NCBI RefSeq assembly: GCF_001431725.1
Contig: NZ_CP013106.1
Span: 3,720,001 to 3,784,000, forward strand
Direction: 5' to 3'
From: Halomonas huangheensis
GTDB lineage: Bacteria > Pseudomonadota > Gammaproteobacteria > Pseudomonadales > Halomonadaceae
Length of the DNA stretch: 64,000 bases
This document shows positions 16,489 through 25,012 of the stretch, one piece after another. The notes beneath the pieces are model-generated. The model did no database searches and was not told the origin of the DNA. It saw only the letters and a list, made by a program, of their open reading frames with translations. Every line of letters begins with the position of its first letter. Position 1 is the first letter of the stretch. The position numbers and the translations under genes were made by a program.

Positions 16489-18057
16489 TCAGCCGATGGC
16501 GTTCTCGACACCAGCGCTGACTTGGCGGTTCGCTACTTCATTCGACAACCAGTTCGCGACGCGCGCGATTTCTTCGTCATTCATCGCCAGGTACAGCTTG
16601 GTACGTCGCTCGAGGATGTCCTCGGCACGGCGAGCCCACTCGTGTTCCACCAGGTAGCGAGCTTCAGCCACGTAGAGATCCGCGCCCAGATGCTCGCCAA
16701 GATCGTTGTAACTCCCGGCATTGCCGAGAATCCTGCGGGCGATGGTGCCATACAGGCGAGCATAGCGAGTGGCCGTGGCCGCCTCCAGCCATGGGTAGTC
16801 ACGCTGCAGCTCGCGGAGAAAGGCGTCGAAATCGGCACCGGGCATATCACCGCCGGGTAACGGTACGCTCTCGTTCCAGCTTCCACGCATCTGCGGAAAG
16901 TACGGTTTAAGCTTCTCCAGCCCGTGCTCGGCGAGCTTGCGATAGGTGGTGATCTTGCCCCCGAACACCGACAACAACGGTGCCTTGCCATCCACATCCT
17001 GCACATCGAAGACATAGTCCCGCGTCACCGCCGAGGGGTTTTCCTGCGAGTCGTCGAATAGCGGTCGAATACCGGAGAAGGCCGTCAGGATATCGTCGCG
17101 GCTATAGGGCTGCTTGAAGTAGCGATTGACGACACCCAGCAGATAATCGATCTCGTCATCGTCAATTGCCACATCGTCCGGTTCTCCGTCATAGGCGATA
17201 TCGGTAGTGCCGACCAACAGTTTGTCGCCTTCGTAGGGATTGACGAAGATCACTCGCTTGTCATCGTTCTGCAGCAGGTAGGAGTTGGCGGTGGCATAGC
17301 GCTTGGGCAGTACGATATGACTGCCTTTGACCAGCCTGACGCGATCCTGTCCTTTTTCGGCAAAAGCCCCTTTGAGTACCTTGTCAACCCAGGGCCCCGC
17401 CGCATTGATCAATGCTCGCGCGCAAACGGTCGTTACCTCACCACTGTCGACATCGGTCATCTCGACCTGCCAATAGTCCTGGTGACGGGTGGCACGGGTG
17501 CATGCGGCTCGCGTATGAATGGTCGCCCCCAGACGCTCGGCATCCAATGCATTGAGCACCACCAATCGCGAATCATCGACCCAGCAATCGGCATACTCGA
17601 AGCCCTTGGGAAAATCATCCTTGATCGCCTCACCCTCGGCGCAACGACGCATATCGAGTCCCCGGCTACCCGGCAACAGATCGTCGCGCCCTCCCAGGTG
17701 GTCATAGAGGAATAGACCACAACGAACCAGCCATGCCGGACGTTGCTCGGGGCTGTGCGGCAGCACGAAACGCATCGGCCAGATGATGTGAGGCGCCTTC
17801 TTCAACAACACACTGCGCTCACGCAGCGCCTCACGTACCAGGCGGAACTCGTAGTACTCGAGGTAGCGCAGCCCACCATGCACCAGTTTGCCACTGCGCG
17901 ACGAAGTGCCCTGGGCCAGATCATCCTTCTCGCACAATGCCACCGACAGGCCACGACCTGCCGCATCGCGGGCAAATCCGGCGCCATTGATTCCTCCACC
18001 GATCACCAGTAAGTCATGAACAGCTGGCTGAGTGTCGAGTGTCTCGGTTGTTGTCAT
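16489..18057 (-). CDS. eryB: Erythritol-phosphate dehydrogenase (GlpD-family flavoprotein)
   Basis: A 522-residue FAD-dependent glycerol-3-phosphate dehydrogenase homologue. VIGGGINGAGFARDAAGRG is the FAD dinucleotide motif, KLVHGGLRYLEYYEF the substrate-domain signature, and INAAGPWVDKVLKG and FGGKITTYRKLAEHGLEKL (split over the FAD site) complete the family pattern. GlpD itself is possible, but the gene is 32 bp downstream of an FGGY kinase and a SorC regulator, the eryA-eryB arrangement, so oxidation of erythritol phosphate to 3-tetrulose-4-phosphate is more likely. Electrons would go to the membrane quinone pool. The start has AGGAGA 7 bp upstream. Confidence 0.82.
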   Translation of the reverse strand: MTTTETLDTQPAVHDLLVIGGGINGAGFARDAAGRGLSVALCEKDDLAQGTSSRSGKLVHGGLRYLEYYEFRLVREALRERSVLLKKAPHIIWPMRFVLPHSPEQRPAWLVRCGLFLYDHLGGRDDLLPGSRGLDMRRCAEGEAIKDDFPKGFEYADCWVDDSRLVVLNALDAERLGATIHTRAACTRATRHQDYWQVEMTDVDSGEVTTVCARALINAAGPWVDKVLKGAFAEKGQDRVRLVKGSHIVLPKRYATANSYLLQNDDKRVIFVNPYEGDKLLVGTTDIAYDGEPDDVAIDDDEIDYLLGVVNRYFKQPYSRDDILTAFSGIRPLFDDSQENPSAVTRDYVFDVQDVDGKAPLLSVFGGKITTYRKLAEHGLEKLKPYFPQMRGSWNESVPLPGGDMPGADFDAFLRELQRDYPWLEAATATRYARLYGTIARRILGNAGSYNDLGEHLGADLYVAEARYLVEHEWARRAEDILERRTKLYLAMNDEEIARVANWLSNEVANRQVSAGVENAIG

Positions 18058-18089
18058 GGGGAAGTCTCCTGCGAAAGGATCCCAGGTGA

Positions 18090-19676
18090 TCAGGAGGATT
18101 CGGCGTTAACTCGTTCGAGATGACGCCAGAAGCCATCGGTATTGGTATGCGAACGCCGATAGACACCGAACAGTCGCTCATAGAGGTTCTGCAATTCCGG
18201 ATCCGGCATCACCGCTTCCTCGGCCAGCCAGGGCGTCACCCACGTCTGGCAGGCATCGGCGAGGTCGCGATGGCGCCCGAGACACAGGCTAGCGACCATG
18301 GCAGCGCCTGCTGCTCCGGTTTCACCCCGCTTCAGGGTGCGTACCGGCACACCCATCACTGATGCCAGGATGGTGCATAGCGTATGGCTCTGGGCCGCGC
18401 CACCGGTCAGTCGCAGTTCCTCTGGATGCGCTTCGAGGGCGTGGTAACAGTCGCGCGCGGCGAAGGCTACGCCCTCGTAGATGGCACGCACCATGTGCAG
18501 ATGATTGGTTTCAGTGGTCAATCCAAGGAACTGAGCTCTGGCACGTGGATTGAAGAACGGCCCCCGCTCGCCACTGGCACAGATGAAGGGGTGGTAGATC
18601 ACCTTGCCCGGCTCGGTTGCCGCCAGCGCCTTGTCGAGGCGTGGCAATAGACCTTCAGACATCATCGGAGCCTCGCCGATGGCATCGAGCATCTCGTTCA
18701 TGCCCTTGAGGAACCACTCCAGATTCAGTGTCGCCGCCATGTTGGAGCACAACTGCACCCAGGTGTCCGGGGCAACACAGGGCATGGTGTAGCAGGATTG
18801 ATTACTGAGGATGATGTCCCGTGCCGACTCGCGTACACAGAGGTGTGCCCCCGTGGTGCCGATAATGCTGCAGGCAACGCGCTTACCGGGCTCGTAGACC
18901 CCTGCCCCCAATGCAGTGGCCAACATATCAACCGGCGCCAGCACCACCGGAACTCCCGGCGCAACACCAATGGCAGCGGCCACTCCGGCATTCAAGGCAG
19001 CATGTTGGCGGCTACCATCCACTATTGGAGGCAGCATCTCGCCAAACTCCCCCAATCCAAGCCAGTCGAGTACTTCGCTGCTGTAGTCACCAAGCCGGAA
19101 GTCACCATAGGTCCACATGGCTTCGGCAGGATCGGTGGCTCGCTCTCCGGTCAAACGAAAGTACAGCCAGTCCTTGCAGTGAAACGCGGTTGAGGCGCGC
19201 GACAGACGCTGACCGTCATGCTCCTTGAGCCAACGCAATTGACCACTCTGAATCGACTGGTTGAGCCCGGTCGCGGTGCGCCGAAATGCCTCGGGACCGG
19301 CACTGGTGGCACGCCAGTGGGATACGATGTCGCTGGAGCGGTTATCCAGCCACAGCATGGCATCGCCGACCGGTTCGCCTTCGGCATCGATCAACCAGGT
19401 GCCATCGCCCTGGCCGGTCACCGCTATCGCTGCCAGCCTCGTCACCAGCTCCGGTTGGTCGGAGAACAACGCCGAAAGCGTGTTCAGCGCTGCCTGCCAG
19501 GTGTTATCGAGACTCTGCTCAACGCCGCCACCCGGTAGGTTAACCACCTGGTTCTCACACTGGGACCTGGCCAGCTCTCGCCCCTCACCATCGAAGGCCA
19601 CCGCCTTGATGACCGACGTGCCGGCATCGAGTCCGACGATGATGTCGGGGTCTACCCCCGAGTGGTATTGGCTCAT
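18090..19676 (-). CDS. eryA: FGGY-family sugar kinase, probable erythritol kinase
   Basis: A 528-residue FGGY carbohydrate kinase with the N-terminal actin-like phosphate loop VGLDAGTSVIKAVAFDGEG, TGQGDGTWLIDAEG, and the C-terminal LTGGAAQSHTLCTILASVMG nucleotide motif. Length and style fit erythritol/xylitol-type kinases. It would phosphorylate the polyol at a terminal carbon. It is the first structural gene downstream of the SorC regulator (51-bp gap) and precedes eryB. GGAG precedes the ATG by 5 bp. Xylulose or glycerol kinase activity is less likely given the isomerase set around it. Confidence 0.82.
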   Translation of the reverse strand: MSQYHSGVDPDIIVGLDAGTSVIKAVAFDGEGRELARSQCENQVVNLPGGGVEQSLDNTWQAALNTLSALFSDQPELVTRLAAIAVTGQGDGTWLIDAEGEPVGDAMLWLDNRSSDIVSHWRATSAGPEAFRRTATGLNQSIQSGQLRWLKEHDGQRLSRASTAFHCKDWLYFRLTGERATDPAEAMWTYGDFRLGDYSSEVLDWLGLGEFGEMLPPIVDGSRQHAALNAGVAAAIGVAPGVPVVLAPVDMLATALGAGVYEPGKRVACSIIGTTGAHLCVRESARDIILSNQSCYTMPCVAPDTWVQLCSNMAATLNLEWFLKGMNEMLDAIGEAPMMSEGLLPRLDKALAATEPGKVIYHPFICASGERGPFFNPRARAQFLGLTTETNHLHMVRAIYEGVAFAARDCYHALEAHPEELRLTGGAAQSHTLCTILASVMGVPVRTLKRGETGAAGAAMVASLCLGRHRDLADACQTWVTPWLAEEAVMPDPELQNLYERLFGVYRRSHTNTDGFWRHLERVNAESS

Positions 19677-19727
19677 GGCGACTCCGCATCATTTATCATT
19701 ATTCGGTTTTCGTTATTCTCGTTACCG

Positions 19728-20780
19728 CTATCTAGTGCTTGTCTTGCTCGCAGTGTCGTCCCATAACGCCAGAATCCGGCGAGCGACGTTCTCGTCGGTG
19801 ATCAGCCCCTTGAGCAACCCGCTACGCAGCACCGCGAGAATGGCATTGACCTTCTCCATGCCCCCCGCCACCGCGACAATGTGATGGTGTTGCAGCTGAT
19901 CCAGCGATAGCCCGAGGGTACGCTGGTTGATCTCGCATTCGACGCGTTGCCCATTGGCATCGAGGAACTGACCGAGAATTTCCGCGGCGGCCCCTACCTC
20001 ACGCAGACTGGCAGCGTCTCGCTCGTCGAGTTCTCCCAGTTCCATCAACAGCGAATGCCCCTGGTCGGGTACCGCCCCCAGGCCCACCATGGTCAGGTCT
20101 GCTTCCACGGCAATACCCATGACATCCTGCACACTGCGCTGTGCCATCAGCACATCGCGGTGCTGCTCGGTATCGGCGAACAGCGGCACCGGCAAGAGAT
20201 AGCCTTCACCACCGGTGCGATCCACCAGACGGTGAATAACGTCATAGGGGTTCAAGGCCATCTTGCGCACCACACTGCCCAGCACCGGCACCATGCGGAC
20301 GTCGGAACAATCCATATCAGGCAGAGCATTGACCATTTCCGACAGGCTGCGCCCCCAGCCGAGCCCCAGCACATTGACCTCCGAGGACTCCAGTCGCGAC
20401 TTCAGATAGTGCGCCGCGGCACGCCCCAGGTTGATCTCCGGGTTAGCGGCATCCTCCGTTACCGAGGGCACCAGGATGCACTCTTCCAGGCCCATTCGCT
20501 GCCGCAGTTGGTCCTCCAACTGCAGCAGGTCTTCTGGCGAGCCATCGATAAAGACCTGTACTGCGCCCATGTCATGCGCCATCGCTACCAGTCGGTGCAC
20601 CTTCATGCGTGACACCTTCAGGCGATCGGCGATCTGTGTCTGGGTGTAGCCGCCCACGTAGGACAGCCAGGCAGCGCGCAGAGCCAGGTCGGCTTCACTG
20701 TGGGTGCTGGGTTTGGCCTTCACGGTTCGCCTTCTCTTTTCGGATTCTGCTGACTTTACTGGCTTTGAAATTTTTTTCAT
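19728..20780 (-). CDS. eryD: SorC-family regulator, EryD-like (second copy)
   Basis: A 350-residue SorC/DeoR-type regulator. A basic 25-residue leader (MKKISKPVKSAESEKRRRTV) precedes the helix-turn-helix YTQTQIADRLKVSRMKVHR (about residues 45-63). The effector domain has VLGLGWGRSLSEMVNALP and VGLGAVPDQGHSLLMELGE. In Brucella EryD is the erythritol-responsive repressor of eryABCD, and here the gene heads the eryA-eryB operon and faces the isomerase pair. An inverted repeat TTGTTA-AAAA-TAACAA lies 3 bp upstream of the start and is a likely operator. It is only distantly similar to the SorC protein at 7705. Confidence 0.85.
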   Translation of the reverse strand: MKKISKPVKSAESEKRRRTVKAKPSTHSEADLALRAAWLSYVGGYTQTQIADRLKVSRMKVHRLVAMAHDMGAVQVFIDGSPEDLLQLEDQLRQRMGLEECILVPSVTEDAANPEINLGRAAAHYLKSRLESSEVNVLGLGWGRSLSEMVNALPDMDCSDVRMVPVLGSVVRKMALNPYDVIHRLVDRTGGEGYLLPVPLFADTEQHRDVLMAQRSVQDVMGIAVEADLTMVGLGAVPDQGHSLLMELGELDERDAASLREVGAAAEILGQFLDANGQRVECEINQRTLGLSLDQLQHHHIVAVAGGMEKVNAILAVLRSGLLKGLITDENVARRILALWDDTASKTSTR

Positions 20781-20783
20781 GTG

Positions 20784-20799
20784 TTGTTAAAAATAACAA
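20784..20799. promoter_or_regulatory. Candidate SorC/EryD operator
   Basis: TTGTTA (20784-20789) and TAACAA (20794-20799) form a perfect inverted repeat with an AAAA spacer, directly upstream of the regulator start codon. An 8-bp palindrome TAACGTTA follows at 20806-20813. Both lie in the divergent gap shared with the isomerase genes. Confidence 0.5.
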
Positions 20800-20958
20800 T
20801 GAGAGTAACGTTAGTGAATGAAATGGCAGGCGTCAACGTCAGGTGCCGAGAATCGCCGACAGGAACCTGAACCAACGCCGAATATTCGACTGCTGGCCAA
20901 CCGTATTCACCGATCAACGGCTAACCAATCATCAACAACAACGACTGCTGAGGTTCCT

Positions 20959-21756
20959 GTGCTCAAGCTCGCTGCCAACTTGACCTTCATGTTTACCGAA
21001 GTGCCATTTCTCGAGCGCCTTGCCCTGGCTCGCGAAGCGGGATTCCGCCGCGTCGAGTTCCACAACCCCTATCCGTTCTGCGAAGACACGGCGACTATCG
21101 CCCATGCCGCCGAACAAGCTGGCGTCAGGATCATCCACTGCAACCTACCAGGCGGTGACTGGCAAGCAGGAGAACGCGGCATTGCCGTATTACCCGATCG
21201 AGAGGACGAATTCCGTCGCGGGGTGGACAGCACCATCGCCATTGCCCAGCAACTGGGAATTCGGCAACTCAACTGTCCGCTGGGCTACCCGACGAACAAG
21301 CTGGAACATCAGCAATACCACCCGGTATTGGTCGGCAACCTGCGCTACGCCGCTGAAGCCACGGCACGAGCCGGAATCATGCTGTTGATCGAGCCACTCA
21401 ACCCGATTACCCACCCGGGTTATCCGCTGATCAATACCCGTCAGGCTCTGGAGCTGCTGACCGAGGTTGACCACTCCAACCTCAAGATCCAGTACGACTT
21501 CTACCAGATGCAGCGCTCCGAGGGAGAATTGATCGAAACAGTCCGCCAGTACCGCGAGCATATTGGCTTTATCCAACTGGCCGACAACCCCGGCCGCCAC
21601 GAACCGGGTACTGGCGAAATCCACTATCCCTTCCTGTTTCGCGAGCTTGAACGCATGCGCTTCGACAAGGTGATTTCGCTGGAATACAGCCCACTTACCA
21701 ATACCCCTGATTCGCTGGGATGGATCGCCGAATACGGCCTGTCGTTGGATACCTGA
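20959..21756 (+). CDS. Hydroxypyruvate-isomerase-like protein of the erythritol cluster (candidate tetrulose-4-phosphate isomerase/racemase)
   Basis: A 265-residue AP-endonuclease-2/xylose-isomerase-like TIM barrel, clearly related to OtnI at 1943 (shared LKLAANLTFMFTE, NLPGGDWQAGERG, LLIEPLNP, NPGRHEPGTGEI). It differs at the metal-site segment, reading YDFYQMQR where OtnI has FDLYHCQ, so a His is replaced by Gln. The start is GTG at 20959 with GAGG upstream; the longer open frame has no family similarity. It is 58 bp upstream of the EryH-type isomerase and faces the eryA-eryB operon. In Brucella the racemase EryC also belongs to the xylose isomerase superfamily, so this protein may fill the EryC/LerI step. 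Plain hydroxypyruvate or 2-oxo-tetronate isomerase is the alternative. Confidence 0.75.
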   Translation: MLKLAANLTFMFTEVPFLERLALAREAGFRRVEFHNPYPFCEDTATIAHAAEQAGVRIIHCNLPGGDWQAGERGIAVLPDREDEFRRGVDSTIAIAQQLGIRQLNCPLGYPTNKLEHQQYHPVLVGNLRYAAEATARAGIMLLIEPLNPITHPGYPLINTRQALELLTEVDHSNLKIQYDFYQMQRSEGELIETVRQYREHIGFIQLADNPGRHEPGTGEIHYPFLFRELERMRFDKVISLEYSPLTNTPDSLGWIAEYGLSLDT

Positions 21757-21814
21757 GCCGAGATGGCTGAATCACCCACTCCTTCATTCCAACCCTTCTT
21801 CGTGGAGACAAGAC

Positions 21815-22582
21815 ATGGAAACAGCTTTCTGGGTAGGTACCAGTTGGAAGATGAACAAGACACTCGGCGAGGCCGCCGAGTACAGTCGCATTATCGCCGA
21901 AGCAGCAATATTTGCGGAGCCCGCACTGCAGGGCTTTGTGATTCCGCCATTCACCGCTCTGGCGCAGGTCTGTGGAGACCTGAAAGCAACACCCATCAAG
22001 GTCGGTGCACAGAACATGCACTGGCAAGACGCCGGAGCCTTTACCGGTGAAATTTCGCCACACATGGTTGCCGACTGCGGCGCCACTATTGTCGAACTTG
22101 GGCACAGCGAACGCCGCGAGCATTTCGGCGAGAATGATATCGACCTCAACCGCAAGGTGCATGCCGCCCTGGACCGAGGGCTGACACCACTACTGTGCGT
22201 CGGCGAGACCGCCGAGGAGAAAGCGCTGGGCGCCGCCGCGGAAACCGTGATTCGCCAGTGTCGAATGGCGCTGTCCGGGGTCCAGGACGCAGACCTTGAC
22301 CGCGTACTGATTGCCTACGAACCCGTCTGGGCCATCGGTGACAAGGGCGTTCCCGCCAGTGCCGAGTATGCCGACTGGATGCATGGTGAAATCCGCCAGG
22401 CACTGCCTACCAACACCAGTGGCCAGCCTCTCACGGTGTTGTATGGCGGCAGCGTCAACCCCGACAACTGCGAGGAACTGGCGGCAATGCCACATATCGG
22501 CGGGCTGTTCATCGGCCGCAGTGCCTGGCAGGCCACAGGGCTGGTCGATATTGCCGAACGCGCCCTGGGTGCGCGCAAGTAG
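21815..22582 (+). CDS. eryH: TpiA2/EryH-type triosephosphate isomerase homologue (probable D-3-tetrulose-4-phosphate isomerase)
   Basis: A 255-residue TIM-barrel isomerase with the triosephosphate isomerase catalytic residues: Lys12 in TSWKMNK, His97 in ELGHSERRE and Glu169 in AYEPVWAIG. The N-terminal motif is GTSWKMNKT rather than the glycolytic GNWKMN, a substitution characteristic of the Brucella/rhizobial EryH (TpiA2) branch. It follows the isomerase-like gene at 58 bp on the same strand and faces eryD-eryA-eryB. Its expected job is tetrulose-phosphate isomerisation ahead of EryI. A glycolytic tpiA should exist elsewhere. Confidence 0.85.
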   Translation: METAFWVGTSWKMNKTLGEAAEYSRIIAEAAIFAEPALQGFVIPPFTALAQVCGDLKATPIKVGAQNMHWQDAGAFTGEISPHMVADCGATIVELGHSERREHFGENDIDLNRKVHAALDRGLTPLLCVGETAEEKALGAAAETVIRQCRMALSGVQDADLDRVLIAYEPVWAIGDKGVPASAEYADWMHGEIRQALPTNTSGQPLTVLYGGSVNPDNCEELAAMPHIGGLFIGRSAWQATGLVDIAERALGARK

Positions 22583-22596
22583 TCCTGAGACTGTCA

Positions 22597-22642
22597 CGTC
22601 AGCAACGGATGAGAGACATTCAACCTGTCATCCGAGCTGACG
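22597..22642. terminator. Hairpin between convergent eryH and GNAT genes
   Basis: CGTCAGC (22597-22603) pairs with GCTGACG (22636-22642) and CGGATGA (22606-22612) with TCATCCG (22628-22634), a 14-bp stem with a small internal bulge. It overlaps the end of the GNAT gene and can serve both converging transcripts. Confidence 0.5.
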
Positions 22643-23113
22643 CCGCATGATGGTCACCCGCTCGCCGCGATAATCGACATCTTCTACTGCCTGCCAACCG
22701 AGGCGGCGATACAACGACTGCTGATCCGGTGTGTAGAGATGGAAGGTTGTGATGCCATTGTCACTGGCCTCCTGCTCGACACGCTGGACCAGTGCTGAAG
22801 CGATGCCCTGGCCGCGCTGCTCAGTGGGCACATATACCGAGGCCAGCCAGGGGCTGAGATCGCGGCGGATCGACATATCATCGACCACCAGGCTGGCTGT
22901 GCCGACGGGGACACCATCCCGCTCGGCGACGAATACCGATGGCACACCACCAGCACCACAGTTGGCTGCTGTCTCCTCACTCCATTGCTGACGGCTCATG
23001 TCCGGGCTCAGATGCCCCCAGCTCTCGAAGGTCCAATCGGCGACATGCGGGAGATGAGAGTCGGCAGCGTCCAGCCGCCTGATGGTGATGCTGCTTTGCA
23101 TGGTATTCCTCAT
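22628..23113 (-). CDS. GNAT-family N-acetyltransferase
   Basis: A 161-residue acetyltransferase of the GNAT fold. The acetyl-CoA pyrophosphate loop is EQRGQGIASALVQRV (about residues 98-112), preceded by the beta-4 strand SPWLASVYVP and followed by FHLYTPDQQSLYRRLGW. The start overlaps the zapE stop by 4 bp (ATGA), favouring the ATG at 23113. The acceptor substrate cannot be told; C-terminal features resemble generic small-molecule GNATs. Confidence 0.88.
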   Translation of the reverse strand: MRNTMQSSITIRRLDAADSHLPHVADWTFESWGHLSPDMSRQQWSEETAANCGAGGVPSVFVAERDGVPVGTASLVVDDMSIRRDLSPWLASVYVPTEQRGQGIASALVQRVEQEASDNGITTFHLYTPDQQSLYRRLGWQAVEDVDYRGERVTIMRRQLG

Positions 23114-24300
23114 GATAACTGGCCGATCACTGCGTCTACGTTCGAGAACACTGCGCCGAAGCGCTCCAGCTGCATTTCCTGCAGACGACTGCGGGTACGG
23201 CGAAAGGCAAAGGTGAGGTGCCCGGTGGAGTAGAGCTCATCCAATGGCACCTCGGCCTCGATGATAATGGGAACACCACGGTCGTAACACTCATCGACAA
23301 GCGCGATGAAGCGGCGCACGCCGTCATCCTTGCTCGACAAGGGCGGCAACTGACGGTCGCCAGCGACGACACGTTGGCTGGCATCTTCCGTGCCTCGCGC
23401 AATACCAGCCGGCTGCCCGACAGCGACCAATGATGGCAGGTTGCCCAACAGCAACAGACGAAAGCGATCACAAAGCGCAATGAAGTCCAATGCGGCCAAT
23501 GGCGCTTCGCAGAGTGCTGAATAATCACACCACAGGACATGCTCTCCAACACCGCGAGCATGGATGCTGCGCGCTCCCAGAACCACATCACTGTCATACT
23601 CCGCGGTTGGACCTTCATCGGCGAACAGTGCCGGTAGCACGCTCGCCTCACCGGGCTGGCGCAAGAAGTAACGCTGGAGCCCCACGCCAGGATGACTGCG
23701 GTGGTCGGTATCACCATCAACCGCTATCACCGTCATATGCTGCTGCATGGCGGCGATTGCCGGCAGCAGACGCTCGCGATTGAAGCCATCCCGGTAGAGC
23801 TCATCGGGCGGTTGGTTGGAGGTAGCGACCACCACCACGCCCTGCTCGAACAGCCGCGACATCAGGCCCCCCAACAACACCGCATCGGCGATGTCTTCGA
23901 TAAACAGCTCATCGAGACACAGCACCACGATCTCATCGGCCAGCTCTCGTGCCAGGCACGTCAGCGGGTCCGCATGTCCCTGCCAATGCTGTTGGCGGCG
24001 ATGCACCCAGCGCATGAAGTGATGAAAGTGCAACCGCCTGACCGGCACCGGGCAAGTTGAGGCGAACAAGTCCATCAGCCAGGTCTTGCCGCGCCCGACG
24101 CGCCCCCAGAGATAGACACCTTGTACAGTGCTGTTGCTGCCTGGAAGTTCGCGATTGCGATATTCCAGCAGATGTTGATGACATGCCTCCAGCGCCTCGA
24201 CCGCGGAGCGCTGACCTGGGTCGTCGACGATGCTCCCGTAAGCAAGGGCCTGATTCCAGCGAGCCAGAGGTGTTGCACAGCTGTCGATATCTGCGGTCAT
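23110..24300 (-). CDS. zapE: Cell division ATPase ZapE (AFG1-like)
   Basis: A 396-residue AFG1/ZapE-family P-loop ATPase. Walker A is WGRVGRGKTWLMD, Walker B VLCLDELFIED, with sensor-like VVVATSNQPPDELYRDG and the ARHFHHFM-type segment LHFHHFMRWVH after the P-loop. ZapE destabilises FtsZ filaments late in division in E. coli. The start MTADIDSC at 24300 is chosen; 20 more in-frame codons upstream are not conserved. Usual neighbours (ribosomal rplM) are absent, and instead it is coupled to a GNAT gene by a 4-bp overlap, so this could be one of two AFG1 homologues. Confidence 0.85.
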   Translation of the reverse strand: MTADIDSCATPLARWNQALAYGSIVDDPGQRSAVEALEACHQHLLEYRNRELPGSNSTVQGVYLWGRVGRGKTWLMDLFASTCPVPVRRLHFHHFMRWVHRRQQHWQGHADPLTCLARELADEIVVLCLDELFIEDIADAVLLGGLMSRLFEQGVVVVATSNQPPDELYRDGFNRERLLPAIAAMQQHMTVIAVDGDTDHRSHPGVGLQRYFLRQPGEASVLPALFADEGPTAEYDSDVVLGARSIHARGVGEHVLWCDYSALCEAPLAALDFIALCDRFRLLLLGNLPSLVAVGQPAGIARGTEDASQRVVAGDRQLPPLSSKDDGVRRFIALVDECYDRGVPIIIEAEVPLDELYSTGHLTFAFRRTRSRLQEMQLERFGAVFSNVDAVIGQLS

Positions 24301-24468
24301 GATCGTCCCGATGTCCCTGCCTGCGTCATTCAGCCACGTCGCCCATGGTATAGGAAGCATGGGAAATGGCCATCCGCTCGCTTATAGTGAATCCTCGCTA
24401 TCGATGTATTCAGCGCTTCTACCATTATCCGATGCTTCAGCGTCGCTTTAGCAACGCTCAGAGACCCC

Positions 24469-24963
24469 ATGCTGCTGCTCAACTCACGTCAACGCCTACA
24501 CTTATGTCGCATGGCCCTGTTTGCCATGCTGATGGTGTTTGTCGGTCCGTTGATCAGCCAGACCCAGCAGCTCCTCGACACCCCCTCCATGGCCACTGCC
24601 ATGGCGCACGACTCCGCTGGCCACGGCGCCCATCCTTCTCAGGATACGGCCAGCCATCACAGCCAGCACTCGCGTCAAAACCAGGCGAGTCATCAAAGCC
24701 AGCATTCGCATCACGCTCACCACCAATCGGCAGCGAACGGCAATCTCTCGGCAGCCAATAGTCACCATGACCTTGCGGCCTGTGGCTACTGTGTGCTCTT
24801 TGCCCATGTACCGGGACTGGCGATCGCGCTCGGCATCGCCGATGCGGCAGACTCTACGCCGCCGCAGCCCGCAGCACAGCCTCCTTCTGCTGGCTGGCCA
24901 ACTCCGATCCACCTCCGTCCTGCGCCCAGAGCGCCTCCTGCGTCGTCGCTGCTGATTGGCTGA
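24469..24963 (+). CDS. DUF2946-like His-rich exported protein
   Basis: A 164-residue protein with an N-terminal hydrophobic segment (MALFAMLMVFVGPLIS) followed by a His/Ser/Gln-rich stretch of about 50 residues containing more than a dozen histidines, then HDLAACGYCVLFAHVPG, with a Cys-x2-Cys and His typical of DUF2946. Such proteins often sit with metal uptake or copper-response genes. It is 49 bp upstream of a PepSY membrane protein, supporting a joint role in metal handling at the envelope. The metal is unknown; copper is favoured for the family. Confidence 0.7.
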   Translation: MLLLNSRQRLHLCRMALFAMLMVFVGPLISQTQQLLDTPSMATAMAHDSAGHGAHPSQDTASHHSQHSRQNQASHQSQHSHHAHHQSAANGNLSAANSHHDLAACGYCVLFAHVPGLAIALGIADAADSTPPQPAAQPPSAGWPTPIHLRPAPRAPPASSLLIG

Positions 24964-25012
24964 AGCCCTGATCGGCCAGGCCCCCTGACAACTTCGACGA
25001 CGAGAACCTCTG

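Noticed and set aside
16489..19676. Housekeeping glycerol catabolism (glpK-glpD)
   Set aside because: The regulator is SorC type rather than GlpR, no glycerol facilitator is present, and the EryH-type isomerase faces the operon. It remains a fallback reading.
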